From: Rosettibacter primus
GTDB lineage: Bacteria > Bacteroidota > Ignavibacteria > Ignavibacteriales > Melioribacteraceae
Reading direction: 5' to 3'
DNA: 43,570 nt
Assembly (NCBI RefSeq): GCF_036860675.1
Contig: NZ_JAYKGK010000016.1
Coordinates: 1-43,570 of the forward strand
In this document: positions 17,119-26,783 of the stretch, piece after piece
Layout of the letters: each line of letters starts with the position of its first letter
Position numbering within the stretch: the first letter of the stretch is position 1
Program-made: the position numbers and the translations under genes
The notes under the pieces: model-generated
What the model was told of the DNA's origin: nothing
Database searches by the model: none
The model's input: only the letters and a program-made list of their open reading frames with translations

Positions 17119-17676
17119 TTAATGAGTGAAAAAGTAATTTATTCCCGCACCAATACTCAAATTGTTTGAGCTTTTGCTTATGTTATTCATTAAAATAATT
17201 GAATAAGAAACAAAAGGTTCGAAGGCAATTTCCTTGCTCAAAAAATAATTTAATCCACCTGTGAAAAAAATTTCCGTGCTGTAATATTCTGTTTGAAAAA
17301 CTTTAACATAATCAATACCTGCGCCGAGAAACGGAATAAATTTTTCAGCATTAAAATAATAACGGAAAAATGAACCAATTGAAAATTGTCTGCTGTATGA
17401 TTTGCCAACAAAATCACTCGAAGTATATTTTGACTCAAAATATAAGAAACCCAACTTGCCGGAAATCATAATGTTATCTGTTATAAAATATCCCAATGAT
17501 GGAGAAGCAGTTAATCTGAATTCTTCATTACTTGATTTTTCGTAATTATAATTCGCATAACTGATATTTAAAGTTCCTCCTAAAGTATATACATCTCTTT
17601 TGAGAGGATTCTGACAAAATAATGTTGTGGAAAATATAATTGAGATTATGAAACAAGATAATTTTGAAGTGCTCAT
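17119..17676 (-). CDS. Small outer-membrane beta-barrel protein
   Basis: 185 residues. Signal peptide 1-21 (..STTLFC-QN). Alternating aromatic/polar strands follow, typical of an 8-stranded barrel: GGTLNISYANYNYE, SPSLGYFITDNIMISGKLGFLYFE, SIGSFFRYYF, FIPFLGAGIDYVKVF, FFTGGLNYFL, FEPFVSYSIILM and LSIGAGINYFF at the end. Matches the general OmpW/OmpX-like 'outer membrane beta-barrel protein' type found throughout Bacteroidetes. Ligand or function unknown. ATG at 17676 has GAGGGA about 8 bases upstream. Separate transcription unit from the yraN-rimO group, with 116 bp between them. Confidence 0.75.
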   Translation of the reverse strand: MSTSKLSCFIISIIFSTTLFCQNPLKRDVYTLGGTLNISYANYNYEKSSNEEFRLTASPSLGYFITDNIMISGKLGFLYFESKYTSSDFVGKSYSRQFSIGSFFRYYFNAEKFIPFLGAGIDYVKVFQTEYYSTEIFFTGGLNYFLSKEIAFEPFVSYSIILMNNISKSSNNLSIGAGINYFFTH

Positions 17677-17792
17677 GTTTTATTTCCCTCATATTATTGA
17701 ATGAATGTTTTTATTATTATTGTAATAAAGTTATTTCTCCCTCGAACTCAATTGCAAATTATCAAATTCATAAATTTTTCCAAAGAATATTT

Positions 17793-18149
17793 TTAAATAA
17801 CATTTATATAATGATTTATTTGTGGTTTCTGGTTTGGCAGATGTAAAATTGAAATAACATCAATTCTGCATGATTGGTCAAAAATATTCTTTTGATAAAT
17901 ATAAGCTTCTGCAGTTTTTCTAATTTGATTTTTTTTATTCTTCGTAATGGAATCTTCAGGATATCCATACTCAAGAGATTTTCTGTATTTAACTTCGATA
18001 AAAACAATCGTATCTCCATCTTTAGCTATTATGTCAATTTCACCATGGCCATATTGATAATTTCTCTCTAGGATTTGATAACCGAGTTCTGAAATAAATT
18101 TGCAGGCAAGTTCTTCTCCCTCTTTGCCCGTCTTTCTCTTGTTTTTCAT
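17793..18149 (-). CDS. UPF0102 / YraN-family nuclease-like protein
   Basis: 118 residues, the family's usual length. The restriction-endonuclease-like core is clear: GKEGEELACKFISELGY at the N-terminus, then GHGEIDIIAKDGDTIVFIEVKYR, which holds the E..D...EVK catalytic signature of PD-(D/E)XK nucleases. The cellular role is still poorly defined in the family. Its start overlaps the rnhB stop by 4 bp (ATGA type), and the yraN-rnhB pairing is conserved in many bacteria. Confidence 0.9.
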   Translation of the reverse strand: MKNKRKTGKEGEELACKFISELGYQILERNYQYGHGEIDIIAKDGDTIVFIEVKYRKSLEYGYPEDSITKNKKNQIRKTAEAYIYQKNIFDQSCRIDVISILHLPNQKPQINHYINVI

Positions 18150-18757
18150 TTTATAATATTCTTCAAAAATGATTTTCTATGAAGTGGTGTAATGCCAAAA
18201 TTTTTTACAGCTTCAATATGTGACTTTGTTGGATAGCCTTTATTTCTTTCCCAAAAATATTCCGGGTATACAAGAGCCGCTTCTTTCATAATTCTATCTC
18301 TTGTAACCTTTGCTAAAATGGAAGCTGCAGCAATCGAAAATGATTTTGAATCTCCTTTTACAATTGTTCTTATCACACTATCATTTAATGAAAAAGATTT
18401 GTTGCCATCAATTAACACTAAATGAGGTTTGACTTCAAGTTTTTCTACAGCATACTTCATAGCTTTTAGAGATGCCTGCAATATATTTATTTCATCTATC
18501 TCATCATGATTAACACAAGCGACAGCATAACTTACACAATTCTGAATTATCCATTCATAAAGATTCTCTCTGATTTTTTCAGAAAGTTTTTTTGAATCAT
18601 TTATCTGAGGATGAAAAACACTTTCATCAAAAATTACAGCAGCAGCAACAACAGGACCTGCTATAGGTCCTCTCCCTGCTTCGTCAACTCCAGCAATCAA
18701 TTTTATTTTTTTTGTTAAAAATGAATTATCAAAAACTTTTAACGAATTATAATGCAT
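18146..18757 (-). CDS. rnhB: Ribonuclease HII
   Basis: Removes ribonucleotides and RNA primers from DNA-RNA hybrids. Motif GVDEAGRGPIAGPVVAAAV provides the first catalytic Asp-Glu. SKKLSEKIRE, VLIDGNKSF and VKGDSKSFSIAAASILAKVTRD bring the further acidic and Ser/Lys residues, and the C-terminal NKGYPTKSHIEAVKNFG is typical. The frame is open up to an ATG at 18826 (226 residues). Met24 (18757) gives the N-terminal length usual in the family, while neither start has a clear ribosome-binding site. With the longer start the gap to the Omp85 gene is only 11 bp. Stop overlaps yraN by 4 bp. Confidence 0.93.
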   Translation of the reverse strand: MHYNSLKVFDNSFLTKKIKLIAGVDEAGRGPIAGPVVAAAVIFDESVFHPQINDSKKLSEKIRENLYEWIIQNCVSYAVACVNHDEIDEINILQASLKAMKYAVEKLEVKPHLVLIDGNKSFSLNDSVIRTIVKGDSKSFSIAAASILAKVTRDRIMKEAALVYPEYFWERNKGYPTKSHIEAVKNFGITPLHRKSFLKNIIK

Positions 18758-18837
18758 TGATATTTGAACAAAATTAATTTCGAAAAGCAATTTAACATTT
18801 TTATAAAATGTTATGAAAAAATTCATTGAACGAAAAA

Positions 18838-20586
18838 TCAGAATCCACTAATTAAACCAAAATGAATTTTACCTTGAGAAAAAGAATCCCCTTTTGCCAG
18901 AGCAAAACTTACACCTAATATTCCAATTCCTGTTTCTACATTTAATCCAAGTCCATAACCAATTTTAAATTTTTCTGAGAGATTCTCATTCGAATTATCA
19001 TGTGAAATATAGCCAGTATCGAAAAATAAAAATGCATAAGTTTTATTAGTAAGAAGCAATCTGTATTCAATGTTTGTCCATAAAATTCGTGTTCCTGAAA
19101 ATTGCTTTTCTTTATAACCTCGTAATGAACTTGTCCCTCCAAGTAAATACAAATCGCTGATTTCGATATCTGAGCCTTTCAATTCTCGTGCATGAACTTT
19201 TAATGCTGCAACTTGATTTGAGAGCAATTCTTTAAAAAATTCAAAATCAATTTCCAATCTTTGAAGATTTAGTTCTGACTTTGTTTTCTCTGTAAAAAAT
19301 TCTTTTGGTCCATAAATTTTCTTAAATGTATACTTGTATGCATTACTAAATAAAATTCCTTTTCTTGTTGAGTAATAATCATCTCTTGTATCAATTTTAA
19401 AATTTACTCCTGTAGTTATTGATGAAGAATTAAACACAGTAAAAATTTTGTTTTTTCTTTCTATTGGAATTGTAGATTGAGAGTTAATCAAAATTGAAGC
19501 AGAAATTTCAGAAGTTGCTAAATATTCTAATATGCCTTCGTAATTTCTCTGAATGTATGTTGAATCCTGAATTCTTTGAAACATGCTTCCTGATAAATTA
19601 AAGGGGAAATTAAAAATCCACGGCTCAGAATATCTTAGTTCAAGTTCCTGTGTATTTCTATTTTCTCTTTGCCATCTTATCAAAGCAGCTCTTCCTGTCC
19701 CAAATAAATTTCTAAATCCAAGATTTATAAAACCTGTAAAATAGCCTTTTTCTTTTCCACCGGCAGGTACATAACCAATTATTCCATCAAAATTGTTTGT
19801 GACTTTTTCCTTTACAGATATTTTCAGAACTCCCTCATTTCTATTATTGATAAAATAAGCTGGAACTTCTATGTGCTCAAAAAAATTCAGCTTGTTTAAT
19901 TTTCCAGGAATAGCATCAATTGTTTTTTGATTATATTCATCACCAATACTTAATCCAAGCTCTCTAAGTATTACTCTATCTTTAGTTTTATTATTGCCTG
20001 AAATATCGATGCGGTTTATTACTCCTTTAATTCCTTTATCAATATTTAAAAATATGTCAACATAATTTTTTTTTGATGATGAGTCAGAATAAAAATAAAT
20101 TGAATTTATTTTTACAGATGCAAATGGATAGCCGTTGTTTTCATAATAATCAAGAACATTGCTAATCGCGTTTTCAAAAATTTCTTTTGAAAATATTTCT
20201 TGTGATAGTTGTGAAAATATTTTTGATAAATGAGATGAATCCTTAGTATCACTATTATATTTAATGTTTGATATAAAGATGGGGCCATTTTCTTTAATAT
20301 TGATTAGTAAATTTATCTTTGTAGAATCAACTGGTTGCAATATTGTTTTTACATCAGCAAAAAAATAACCCCGTTCTTGAAGAGCTGATAAAATATTTTT
20401 TTTAATTGAATCATCAATGCCCTCATAAATTTTAGTTCCTTTTGAAATGCCTGCCCAGTCAAAGTAATTTTTTTCAGTATATATTTTGTTTCCATGAATT
20501 TCTATAGAATTTACAACTTGAGCAAAAATTATTTGACAAAAGAAAAAATAAAGAATAATCTGTGTTCTAATAATTTGGTGTGTCAT
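18838..20586 (-). CDS. Omp85-superfamily outer-membrane protein (TamA/BamA-like)
   Basis: 582 residues. Signal peptide about 1-22. Three POTRA-like modules follow: about 24-95, 98-180 and 188-262, the last with IDISGNNKTKDRVILRELGL. A surface-antigen barrel reaches the end. The L6 loop signature reads SSLRGY with R489, the conserved VRGF/Y arginine, and the chain ends in FGLISGF with terminal Phe as barrel proteins usually do. It is too short for BamA with five POTRAs and resembles TamA-size members, so it may insert a subset of outer-membrane proteins. Its start overlaps the 3' end of the kinase gene by 20 bp, indicating coupled translation. Confidence 0.87.
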   Translation of the reverse strand: MTHQIIRTQIILYFFFCQIIFAQVVNSIEIHGNKIYTEKNYFDWAGISKGTKIYEGIDDSIKKNILSALQERGYFFADVKTILQPVDSTKINLLINIKENGPIFISNIKYNSDTKDSSHLSKIFSQLSQEIFSKEIFENAISNVLDYYENNGYPFASVKINSIYFYSDSSSKKNYVDIFLNIDKGIKGVINRIDISGNNKTKDRVILRELGLSIGDEYNQKTIDAIPGKLNKLNFFEHIEVPAYFINNRNEGVLKISVKEKVTNNFDGIIGYVPAGGKEKGYFTGFINLGFRNLFGTGRAALIRWQRENRNTQELELRYSEPWIFNFPFNLSGSMFQRIQDSTYIQRNYEGILEYLATSEISASILINSQSTIPIERKNKIFTVFNSSSITTGVNFKIDTRDDYYSTRKGILFSNAYKYTFKKIYGPKEFFTEKTKSELNLQRLEIDFEFFKELLSNQVAALKVHARELKGSDIEISDLYLLGGTSSLRGYKEKQFSGTRILWTNIEYRLLLTNKTYAFLFFDTGYISHDNSNENLSEKFKIGYGLGLNVETGIGILGVSFALAKGDSFSQGKIHFGLISGF

Positions 20587-21535
20587 CGATAATTTTCATT
20601 TTCTTGCCTACAGGTTCAACAATAATATCGGACAAATATTTTTCATATTCATGTTTAGCAACATTGCATGTTTCTAATTTAGTAGCATTAGCAATTCCAA
20701 GAGCAGTAGCAATTTTAACAAAATCATCAAAAACCTGAGAGTTTTCCAGCCCATAGGCTATTCCAGCTGTAAAAGCATCGCCGCTGCCAGTAGAATCCAC
20801 AGGTTCTACTGAAGGAAAAGAAATTTTATAAATGAAATCGAATTTGGAGGCAAAAAAATAATTTGCACCATCAGTTAGAAAACTAAGTTTAATTCCTTTT
20901 GCATAAAGATTTTTTAAGTAATTAATTTTTTCTTCATCATTATGAAGTTTAATTGAAAGCGATTCTTCTACTTCAGAAATATTGTTATGAACAACAGTTG
21001 GTGAAACATTTAAGCAATCATTTAAATGCTTTCCATAAGTATCAAGGATTGAAATTTTATCATATTTATTTGCAAGTTCAATTCCAAAAGGGAATATAGA
21101 ATTTGTTTCATCACACGGCGAGCTTCCGGAAAACACTACAATCGAACAATTTTGAATCATTCTCTCAAGTTTATTTTTAAATTCACCAGCTTCTTCTTTA
21201 GAAATTTTACTGTTAATCCCAAAAAATGTTGTTATTCTTTTTGTATCATTTTCAATAATAACATCAGCAATGCGGGTTTCTGATTTAGTCGACTGAATTG
21301 AAAAATTAATTTTTTCTTCTGTTAAAATTGACCTTAAAATCTTTCCATTATTTCCGCCTAAAAAAGTCAAAGCAGAATTTTGAATTCCAAGATAATTTAA
21401 TTGCCTACTTACATTTATTCCTTTACCACCAGCAGCATATTTTTCATCAATGCATTTATTGTTTTTGCCTAATTCAACCGAATGAAAAACTAATCTTCTT
21501 TCAAGCAAAGGATTAAGTGTTACTGTAAGAATCAT
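20567..21535 (-). CDS. PfkB-family sugar-phosphate kinase (1-phosphofructokinase type)
   Basis: 322 residues, the size of FruK/LacC-like kinases. N-terminal ILTVTLNPLLERR and AGGKGINVSRQLNYLG (substrate site) are typical of the 1-phosphofructokinase/tagatose-6-phosphate kinase branch. PfkB signature 2 is VEPVDSTGSGDAFTAGIAYG with catalytic base D253. Phosphorylates a hexose phosphate with ATP, and the exact sugar is unknown. No PTS or sugar-uptake genes adjoin, which argues against a dedicated fructose system. The last 20 bases overlap the Omp85 start. The upstream gap to the GWxTD gene is 33 bp. Confidence 0.87.
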   Translation of the reverse strand: MILTVTLNPLLERRLVFHSVELGKNNKCIDEKYAAGGKGINVSRQLNYLGIQNSALTFLGGNNGKILRSILTEEKINFSIQSTKSETRIADVIIENDTKRITTFFGINSKISKEEAGEFKNKLERMIQNCSIVVFSGSSPCDETNSIFPFGIELANKYDKISILDTYGKHLNDCLNVSPTVVHNNISEVEESLSIKLHNDEEKINYLKNLYAKGIKLSFLTDGANYFFASKFDFIYKISFPSVEPVDSTGSGDAFTAGIAYGLENSQVFDDFVKIATALGIANATKLETCNVAKHEYEKYLSDIIVEPVGKKMKIIDDTPNY

Positions 21536-21568
21536 TTGGGATATAATTTAATTTTAACAAAAATTTTT

Positions 21569-22843
21569 TCAGGGCCTATAACCTGGCCAACGGCTATAGT
21601 CAGGATTTATTAATCTATAATCGCCAAATCCTGTTTGGTCAACAAAAATAAATGAGCGATTCAATTCGTAATAATCCCAGATTTCATATGGTCTTGAATT
21701 TGGTTCAAGTGGGTGACGTTCAACATAACTTGGCGGACCAAAGGTTATATAAATCATTCCCATATCCGAACGCCAACCATCGCGTCCCCAACCTTTAAAA
21801 TTTTTATTTGCATATTCTACTCTTCTATAATACTCAATCAGAATAGGATTTTCATCCATCTTTGGATTTGGTTTTCTTTTATCCCAGAACGCAAGAAAGC
21901 GTTCTAATTTTTCTTCATATGTTTTCCCTTCTTTAATAAAACCTAATTCATTGGGACTTGCAATATAAATCATTTGTTCAATGGCTTTATCCAGGTCGTC
22001 TATTGATTTAGGTAACCCAGTAATTATTGAATACAATCTTTTTTCTGTAAAAGCGAGGTCGTTATTTTCATTGTCTTTCAAATTAATTGTGAGTTTATAA
22101 TCACCTAATTTAAAGTTGGTATTTTCAAAAGTATAGAATATTGAATTAGTGCCTTTTCTAATTTTATATGATGCTGATTGTTCAATTGAGGAATTGTTTT
22201 TCAAGTCTTCGAGTATGTATTCAAGAATCACATCTCTTTCCTTATCCGAATAAACTTCAAAATAAATTGGTAAACTTTTAGTTCTATTAGTTACTGTTTT
22301 AGAAACATTCGGAACAATTTTTTCTCCTGATGTATCTTTAATAACATCAGTAACAAAAATAATATCACTCAAACCAAGAGAATCCGAAATTGGATTTATT
22401 TTAATTTTATAATCAAGTGAATAACTTTTACGCGAGTCAATATCTTCGAGTATGCATGTAAGAAAATATTCTCCGGGTACAAAATCGAAGGTTTTATAAG
22501 AAAGATTAAAATTGTTTTTTGAAATTGTATTTTCAAAGTCATCAGTGCTTACTTTTTCTTTCCAGATTCTTTCGAACAAAAGATTTTTTTTGTCTTTATC
22601 ATAAAATACCAATGACAAATTATAGCTTGCATTAAAGTTATTGTTCTGTTTAATAAATTGTATGCTGGAATAAGGAACCTGAATAAATACATCCAGACGG
22701 GTTTTAGCTGGTGTTGAATCAATATAATTAGCAAAATCAACAAAGAAAGCTTGTTGTTTAAACTGGCTTACTCCACTTGAAGACTCAACTTGAGCATACA
22801 AACAGCCGCCAATTAAAAGCATATATAAAATTATTCTTTTCAT
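21569..22843 (-). CDS. GWxTD-domain secreted protein
   Basis: About 424 residues from the chosen start. The signature of the family reads GWRSD (356-360) followed by MGMIYITFGPPSYVERHP and PYEIWDYY, and the preceding helical part has the usual FLAFWDKRKPNP. N-terminal signal peptide MKRIILYMLLIGGCLYAQ could be cut before Q, or processed as a lipoprotein at Cys (IGGC). Residues 40-280 form beta-rich repeats. GWxTD proteins are widespread in Bacteroidetes, Ignavibacteria and Acidobacteria and have no established function. An open frame reaches 22864, but GAAAGGA before the ATG at 22843 and the signal peptide favour the latter. The longer start would overlap rimO by 4 bp. Confidence 0.85.
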   Translation of the reverse strand: MKRIILYMLLIGGCLYAQVESSSGVSQFKQQAFFVDFANYIDSTPAKTRLDVFIQVPYSSIQFIKQNNNFNASYNLSLVFYDKDKKNLLFERIWKEKVSTDDFENTISKNNFNLSYKTFDFVPGEYFLTCILEDIDSRKSYSLDYKIKINPISDSLGLSDIIFVTDVIKDTSGEKIVPNVSKTVTNRTKSLPIYFEVYSDKERDVILEYILEDLKNNSSIEQSASYKIRKGTNSIFYTFENTNFKLGDYKLTINLKDNENNDLAFTEKRLYSIITGLPKSIDDLDKAIEQMIYIASPNELGFIKEGKTYEEKLERFLAFWDKRKPNPKMDENPILIEYYRRVEYANKNFKGWGRDGWRSDMGMIYITFGPPSYVERHPLEPNSRPYEIWDYYELNRSFIFVDQTGFGDYRLINPDYSRWPGYRP

Positions 22844-22860
22844 TTTATAAATCCTTTCTT

Positions 22861-24153
22861 TCACTTTAATTTACCAAATAAATCATACTCGTTGCAATCA
22901 TAAATTTCAGCACTATAAAATTTACCAACTTGAATGTGATTTTTATTTTTTTGTATATAAACTTCACCATCTACTTCAGGGGCATCTCTTTGAGTTCTTG
23001 CTATATAAAATTCGTTTTCTTTATCATCAATTATAACTTTTAATGCTCTGCCAATTAGTTCTCTATTTTTGTTTAATGAGATTTCTTTTTGAATTTCCAT
23101 TAATATAGCCTTACGTTCTTCTTTTATTTCTGATGGAATAGTATCACCAAGTTTATAGCTTGCTGTGTTTTCTTCCATTGAATAAGTAAAAACTCCAAAT
23201 CTTTCGAATTTTATATCTTGAACAAAATCACAAAGTTCCTCAAAATCTTTTTCTGTTTCCTCTGGGTAACCAACAATAAAAGTAGTTCGAAGAGTTAAAT
23301 CAGGAATTTTGTTTCGCAGTTTATTAATTAATTCAATAGTTCTCTTCTTTGTTATTCCTCTTCTCATTGATTTTAGAACATTATCCGAAATATGCTGAAG
23401 GGGGAGGTCAATGTATTTGCATACTTTTGGATTTGATGAAATTGTTTCAATTAAATCTTCCGGGAAATGTGATGGATACGCATACATGATTCTAATCCAT
23501 TCAATACCATCAATCAATGAAAGTTTATTAACTAATTCAGCAATATTTCTTTTACCGTATAAATCTTTTCCATAATCTGTGGTATCCTGCCCAATTAAAA
23601 TTAATTCCTTCACGCCTTTCGAGGAAAGAAATTGAGCTTCTTTAACTAAATCTTCCATCTGTCTCGATTTGTGTTTGCCACGCATCAGCGGAATTGCACA
23701 AAAAGAACATGGATGATCGCAGCCTTCTGATATTTTTAAGTAAGCATAATGTTTTGGAGTTGTTAATAATCTTTCTCCAATTAATTCATATTTAAGATTT
23801 CCTCCAAATTCTCTCAATACACTTTCATAAGCTTCTGTTCCAAAGAATGAATCAACTTCTGGTATTTCATTTCTTAATTCCTTAGCATATCTTTCTGAAA
23901 GACAACCAATCACAACTACTTTTTTAATTTTACCTTCTTTTTTTAATTCTGCTGCTTCGAGTATTGTGTTTATTGATTCTTCTTTTGCTGCTTCAATAAA
24001 ACCACAGGTATTTATTATTAATGCATCAGCTTCTTCTAAATTTTTTGTGAGTTCTATATGATTCAGTTTTAACTGATTCATCAATCTTTCAGAATCTACT
24101 GTATTTTTTGAACAGCCAAGTGTTATAACTGAAATTTTATTTCTCTTCTTCAT
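22861..24153 (-). CDS. rimO: Ribosomal protein S12 methylthiotransferase
   Basis: Radical SAM enzyme that adds a methylthio group to an aspartate of ribosomal protein S12. N-terminal MTTase domain with Cys in TLGCSKNTVDSE, INTCGFIEAAKEESI and VVIGCLSERY (ligands of one 4Fe-4S cluster). Radical SAM triad CDHPCSFC (C145, C149, C152 counting from the chosen start). C-terminal TRAM domain ending DLFGK. GCSKNTVDSE and IPLMRGKHKSR are characteristic of RimO rather than MiaB. An upstream in-frame GTG at 24174 exists, but Met at 24153 gives the family-typical start. First gene of the long minus-strand run. Confidence 0.94.
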   Translation of the reverse strand: MKKRNKISVITLGCSKNTVDSERLMNQLKLNHIELTKNLEEADALIINTCGFIEAAKEESINTILEAAELKKEGKIKKVVVIGCLSERYAKELRNEIPEVDSFFGTEAYESVLREFGGNLKYELIGERLLTTPKHYAYLKISEGCDHPCSFCAIPLMRGKHKSRQMEDLVKEAQFLSSKGVKELILIGQDTTDYGKDLYGKRNIAELVNKLSLIDGIEWIRIMYAYPSHFPEDLIETISSNPKVCKYIDLPLQHISDNVLKSMRRGITKKRTIELINKLRNKIPDLTLRTTFIVGYPEETEKDFEELCDFVQDIKFERFGVFTYSMEENTASYKLGDTIPSEIKEERKAILMEIQKEISLNKNRELIGRALKVIIDDKENEFYIARTQRDAPEVDGEVYIQKNKNHIQVGKFYSAEIYDCNEYDLFGKLK

Positions 24154-24310
24154 AACCTTGATTCTTTGTTGCACAAAGATAAATAATTAATCTTGCTCGT
24201 AGAAACGAAAGGATAACAAAATAATAAAATTCATATACATTATTTCTTTCTCTATTTATTTAACATCTTCATTACTATATTTATGACAAGAAAATTTTAT
24301 AATTGAGTTT

Positions 24311-25651
24311 ATGAACTATCCAGAAATTAGTATAGGCATATTAAGCAATAAAGAAATTCGGTTTGATTTATATGGAGAATTTTTTGAGAATACCACAAAT
24401 AAAGGATTAAGCGGAAATTTTTTAGCAACTCTAAATAACAATAAAATCATTTTAACTCAGAATTCGAGAGAAATTTTTTCTTCGGAAGAAATTATTCTTA
24501 CTCCTAAAGATATAGAAGAAGAATCCTTTGTTCTCTACGATGTTATAATAGGCAAACAATTTCACTGGGAAAGAAAAGAAAAACAAAGATTTCGCGGAAC
24601 TCTAAAAATAATAATAGATGAAAATAATTTAACTGCCATAAATATTATTCCTCTTGATGAATATCTTGTTAGTGTAATTTCTTCCGAAATGAGTGCAAAT
24701 TGTTCTATTGAATTACTGAAAGCTCATGCTATAATTTCAAGAAGCTGGGTATTAGCACAGTTAGAAAAAACAAAAAATTTTTCTTCAATAAATGAAGTTA
24801 TTACTGAAAATGAAATAATTCGATGGTATCACCGAAACGACCACACAAAATATGACTTCTGTGCCGATGACCACTGCCAGCGGTATCAAGGAATAACAAA
24901 AATACTAAACGAAAAAGCCTATGAAGCCGTAGATATGACACGGGGTTTAGTTTTAATGTATGACAACAAAATATGTGACACACGTTACTCAAAATGTTGT
25001 GGAGGAATTACTGAATCCTACGAAAATGTCTGGGAACCTGTAAGATATCATTATCTTGTTCCAGTTCTCGATTACAAATTTGAAGTCGAGGGACTCGATT
25101 ACGATTTAACTAAAGAAGAAAATTTTGAACATTGGATAAAATCTTCTCCTCATGCTTTTTGCAATACTACAAACAAAAAAATTCTTTCTCAGATTCTAAA
25201 TCAATTTGATATTCAAGAAAATATTTCTTCCGAACAAAATTATTACAGATGGAAAATTGAATATTCACAGGATGAAATTTCTGATATAATATTATCAAAA
25301 AGTGGAATAGATTTTGGCAATATTGTTGATTTAATTCCAATCGAAAGAGGTTATTCAGGAAGAATTATTAGATTAAAAATTATTGGAACAAAAAAAACTT
25401 TAACCATCGGGAAAGAACTCGAAATAAGAAAGACATTATCAAAAACTCATCTCTACAGTTCTGCATTCATTACTAAAAAAGAAAATATAATTGGCAATAT
25501 TCCATCGAAATTTATTTTATATGGCTGTGGCTGGGGCCATGGCGTTGGATTATGTCAGATTGGTGCTGCTGTTATGGGAGAAATGGGTTATTTATTTGAT
25601 GAAATTCTATCTCATTACTACAAAGGTGCTAAAATTCATAAGATTTATTAA
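24311..25651 (+). CDS. SpoIID/LytB-domain cell-wall protein
   Basis: 446 residues. The domain of SpoIID (a peptidoglycan lytic transglycosylase in sporulation) and LytB is plain: VIPLDEYLVSVISSEM-type sequence at about 115-132, AHAIISRSWVLAQ, a middle with DDHCQRYQG and CCGGITESYENVWE, and the C-terminal CGWGHGVGLCQIGAAVMGE. This organism is not an endospore former, and non-sporulating bacteria of this group use such proteins in wall remodelling. No obvious signal peptide is visible from this ATG, which is odd for a wall enzyme. Its stop overlaps the next start by one base (TAATG), so the pair is coupled. Confidence 0.88.
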   Translation: MNYPEISIGILSNKEIRFDLYGEFFENTTNKGLSGNFLATLNNNKIILTQNSREIFSSEEIILTPKDIEEESFVLYDVIIGKQFHWERKEKQRFRGTLKIIIDENNLTAINIIPLDEYLVSVISSEMSANCSIELLKAHAIISRSWVLAQLEKTKNFSSINEVITENEIIRWYHRNDHTKYDFCADDHCQRYQGITKILNEKAYEAVDMTRGLVLMYDNKICDTRYSKCCGGITESYENVWEPVRYHYLVPVLDYKFEVEGLDYDLTKEENFEHWIKSSPHAFCNTTNKKILSQILNQFDIQENISSEQNYYRWKIEYSQDEISDIILSKSGIDFGNIVDLIPIERGYSGRIIRLKIIGTKKTLTIGKELEIRKTLSKTHLYSSAFITKKENIIGNIPSKFILYGCGWGHGVGLCQIGAAVMGEMGYLFDEILSHYYKGAKIHKIY

Positions 25652-26772
25652 TGAAAATACTTAAGACATGTTTATCAAAAAGTTGGGGTGGTCTGGAAAT
25701 GTTTGCTCTCCAGACAGTCAAAGAACTCTTAAAGAAACAAATTAATGCTGAACTGTTATGTTATCCAGATTCAAAAATTCATAAGGAAGCAGCTGCAGAA
25801 GGAATTATTACTCATACATCAAAATTCACAGGTTATTTTCATCCATATGTAACCATTAAAATTGCTTCTTTTCTAAAAAATAATAATTACAATATAATTC
25901 ATTGTGGTGCTTCAAAAGATTTATGGTTAATTGTTCCTGCTTTGAAATTAGCAAATATCAATACTCCATTAATTCTTTCCAAACAGATGGGTTCATACAT
26001 TATCAAAAAAGATATCTTTCATAAATTTATATACAGCAGGGTTACTTATGCTCTCGCAATAAGTAATGTTATTGCAAAAAATTTAGTTGATACTACTCCT
26101 CTCCCGGAAGAAAAGATTTTGCTACTTCATAATGCAATTGACACAAACAAATTTAATCCAGAAAAAGTCAACAGAATGAATGTAAGAAATGAATTTAAAA
26201 TTAAAGATGATGAAATTTTGATAGGAATGATAGCAAGATTTAGTCCGGGCAAAGGTCACGAAGAATTTTTATTTGCAGCTAATGAACTGACTAAAAAATA
26301 TGATAATATAAAATTTATGATTGTAGGCGAAGCAAGCAAAGGTGAAGAAGAGTACGAAAAAGAAATTAAAAGACTTTCCCACAATCTCGGTTTAACAGAT
26401 AAGATTATTTTTACAGGTTTCAGAAAAGATACTCCAGAAGTTTTAGCAGCAATGGATATATTTGTTTTTCCTTCTCATGCAGAAGCATTTGGCATTGCTC
26501 TCGCAGAAGCATTGAGTATGGGGAAACCATCTATCTGTTCAAATTCAGATGGAGTTTTAGACATTGCCGTTGATGGAATTACTTCGCTACTTTTTGAAAA
26601 ACAAAACTGGAAAAATCTATCAGAAAAAATTGAGAAATTAATTCTTAATCCAGATCTAAGAGATAAACTTGGAACCGCTGCAAGAAAAAGAGCAGTTGAG
26701 TTTTTTGATTTAAATGTATTCTCCGATAAACTCATAAGTATTTATGAAAAGGTTATTAAAGAAAGGAGATAA
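25651..26772 (+). CDS. Glycosyltransferase family 4
   Basis: 373 residues with the GT-B fold. N-terminal Rossmann half starts SKSWGGLEMFALQTVKELLK (glycine-rich, acceptor side). The C-terminal half has IGMIARFSPGKGHEEF, IFTGFRKDTPEVLAAMDIFVFPS and the nucleotide-sugar EX7E motif EAFGIALAE (E278 and E286) followed by GKPSICSNSDGVLDIAVDG. It adds a sugar to a lipid- or polysaccharide-linked acceptor, with both substrates unknown. Directly coupled to the SpoIID gene upstream, and 11 bp before the BatA-type gene. Confidence 0.92.
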   Translation: MKILKTCLSKSWGGLEMFALQTVKELLKKQINAELLCYPDSKIHKEAAAEGIITHTSKFTGYFHPYVTIKIASFLKNNNYNIIHCGASKDLWLIVPALKLANINTPLILSKQMGSYIIKKDIFHKFIYSRVTYALAISNVIAKNLVDTTPLPEEKILLLHNAIDTNKFNPEKVNRMNVRNEFKIKDDEILIGMIARFSPGKGHEEFLFAANELTKKYDNIKFMIVGEASKGEEEYEKEIKRLSHNLGLTDKIIFTGFRKDTPEVLAAMDIFVFPSHAEAFGIALAEALSMGKPSICSNSDGVLDIAVDGITSLLFEKQNWKNLSEKIEKLILNPDLRDKLGTAARKRAVEFFDLNVFSDKLISIYEKVIKERR

Positions 26773-26783
26773 AAATTTAGAGC

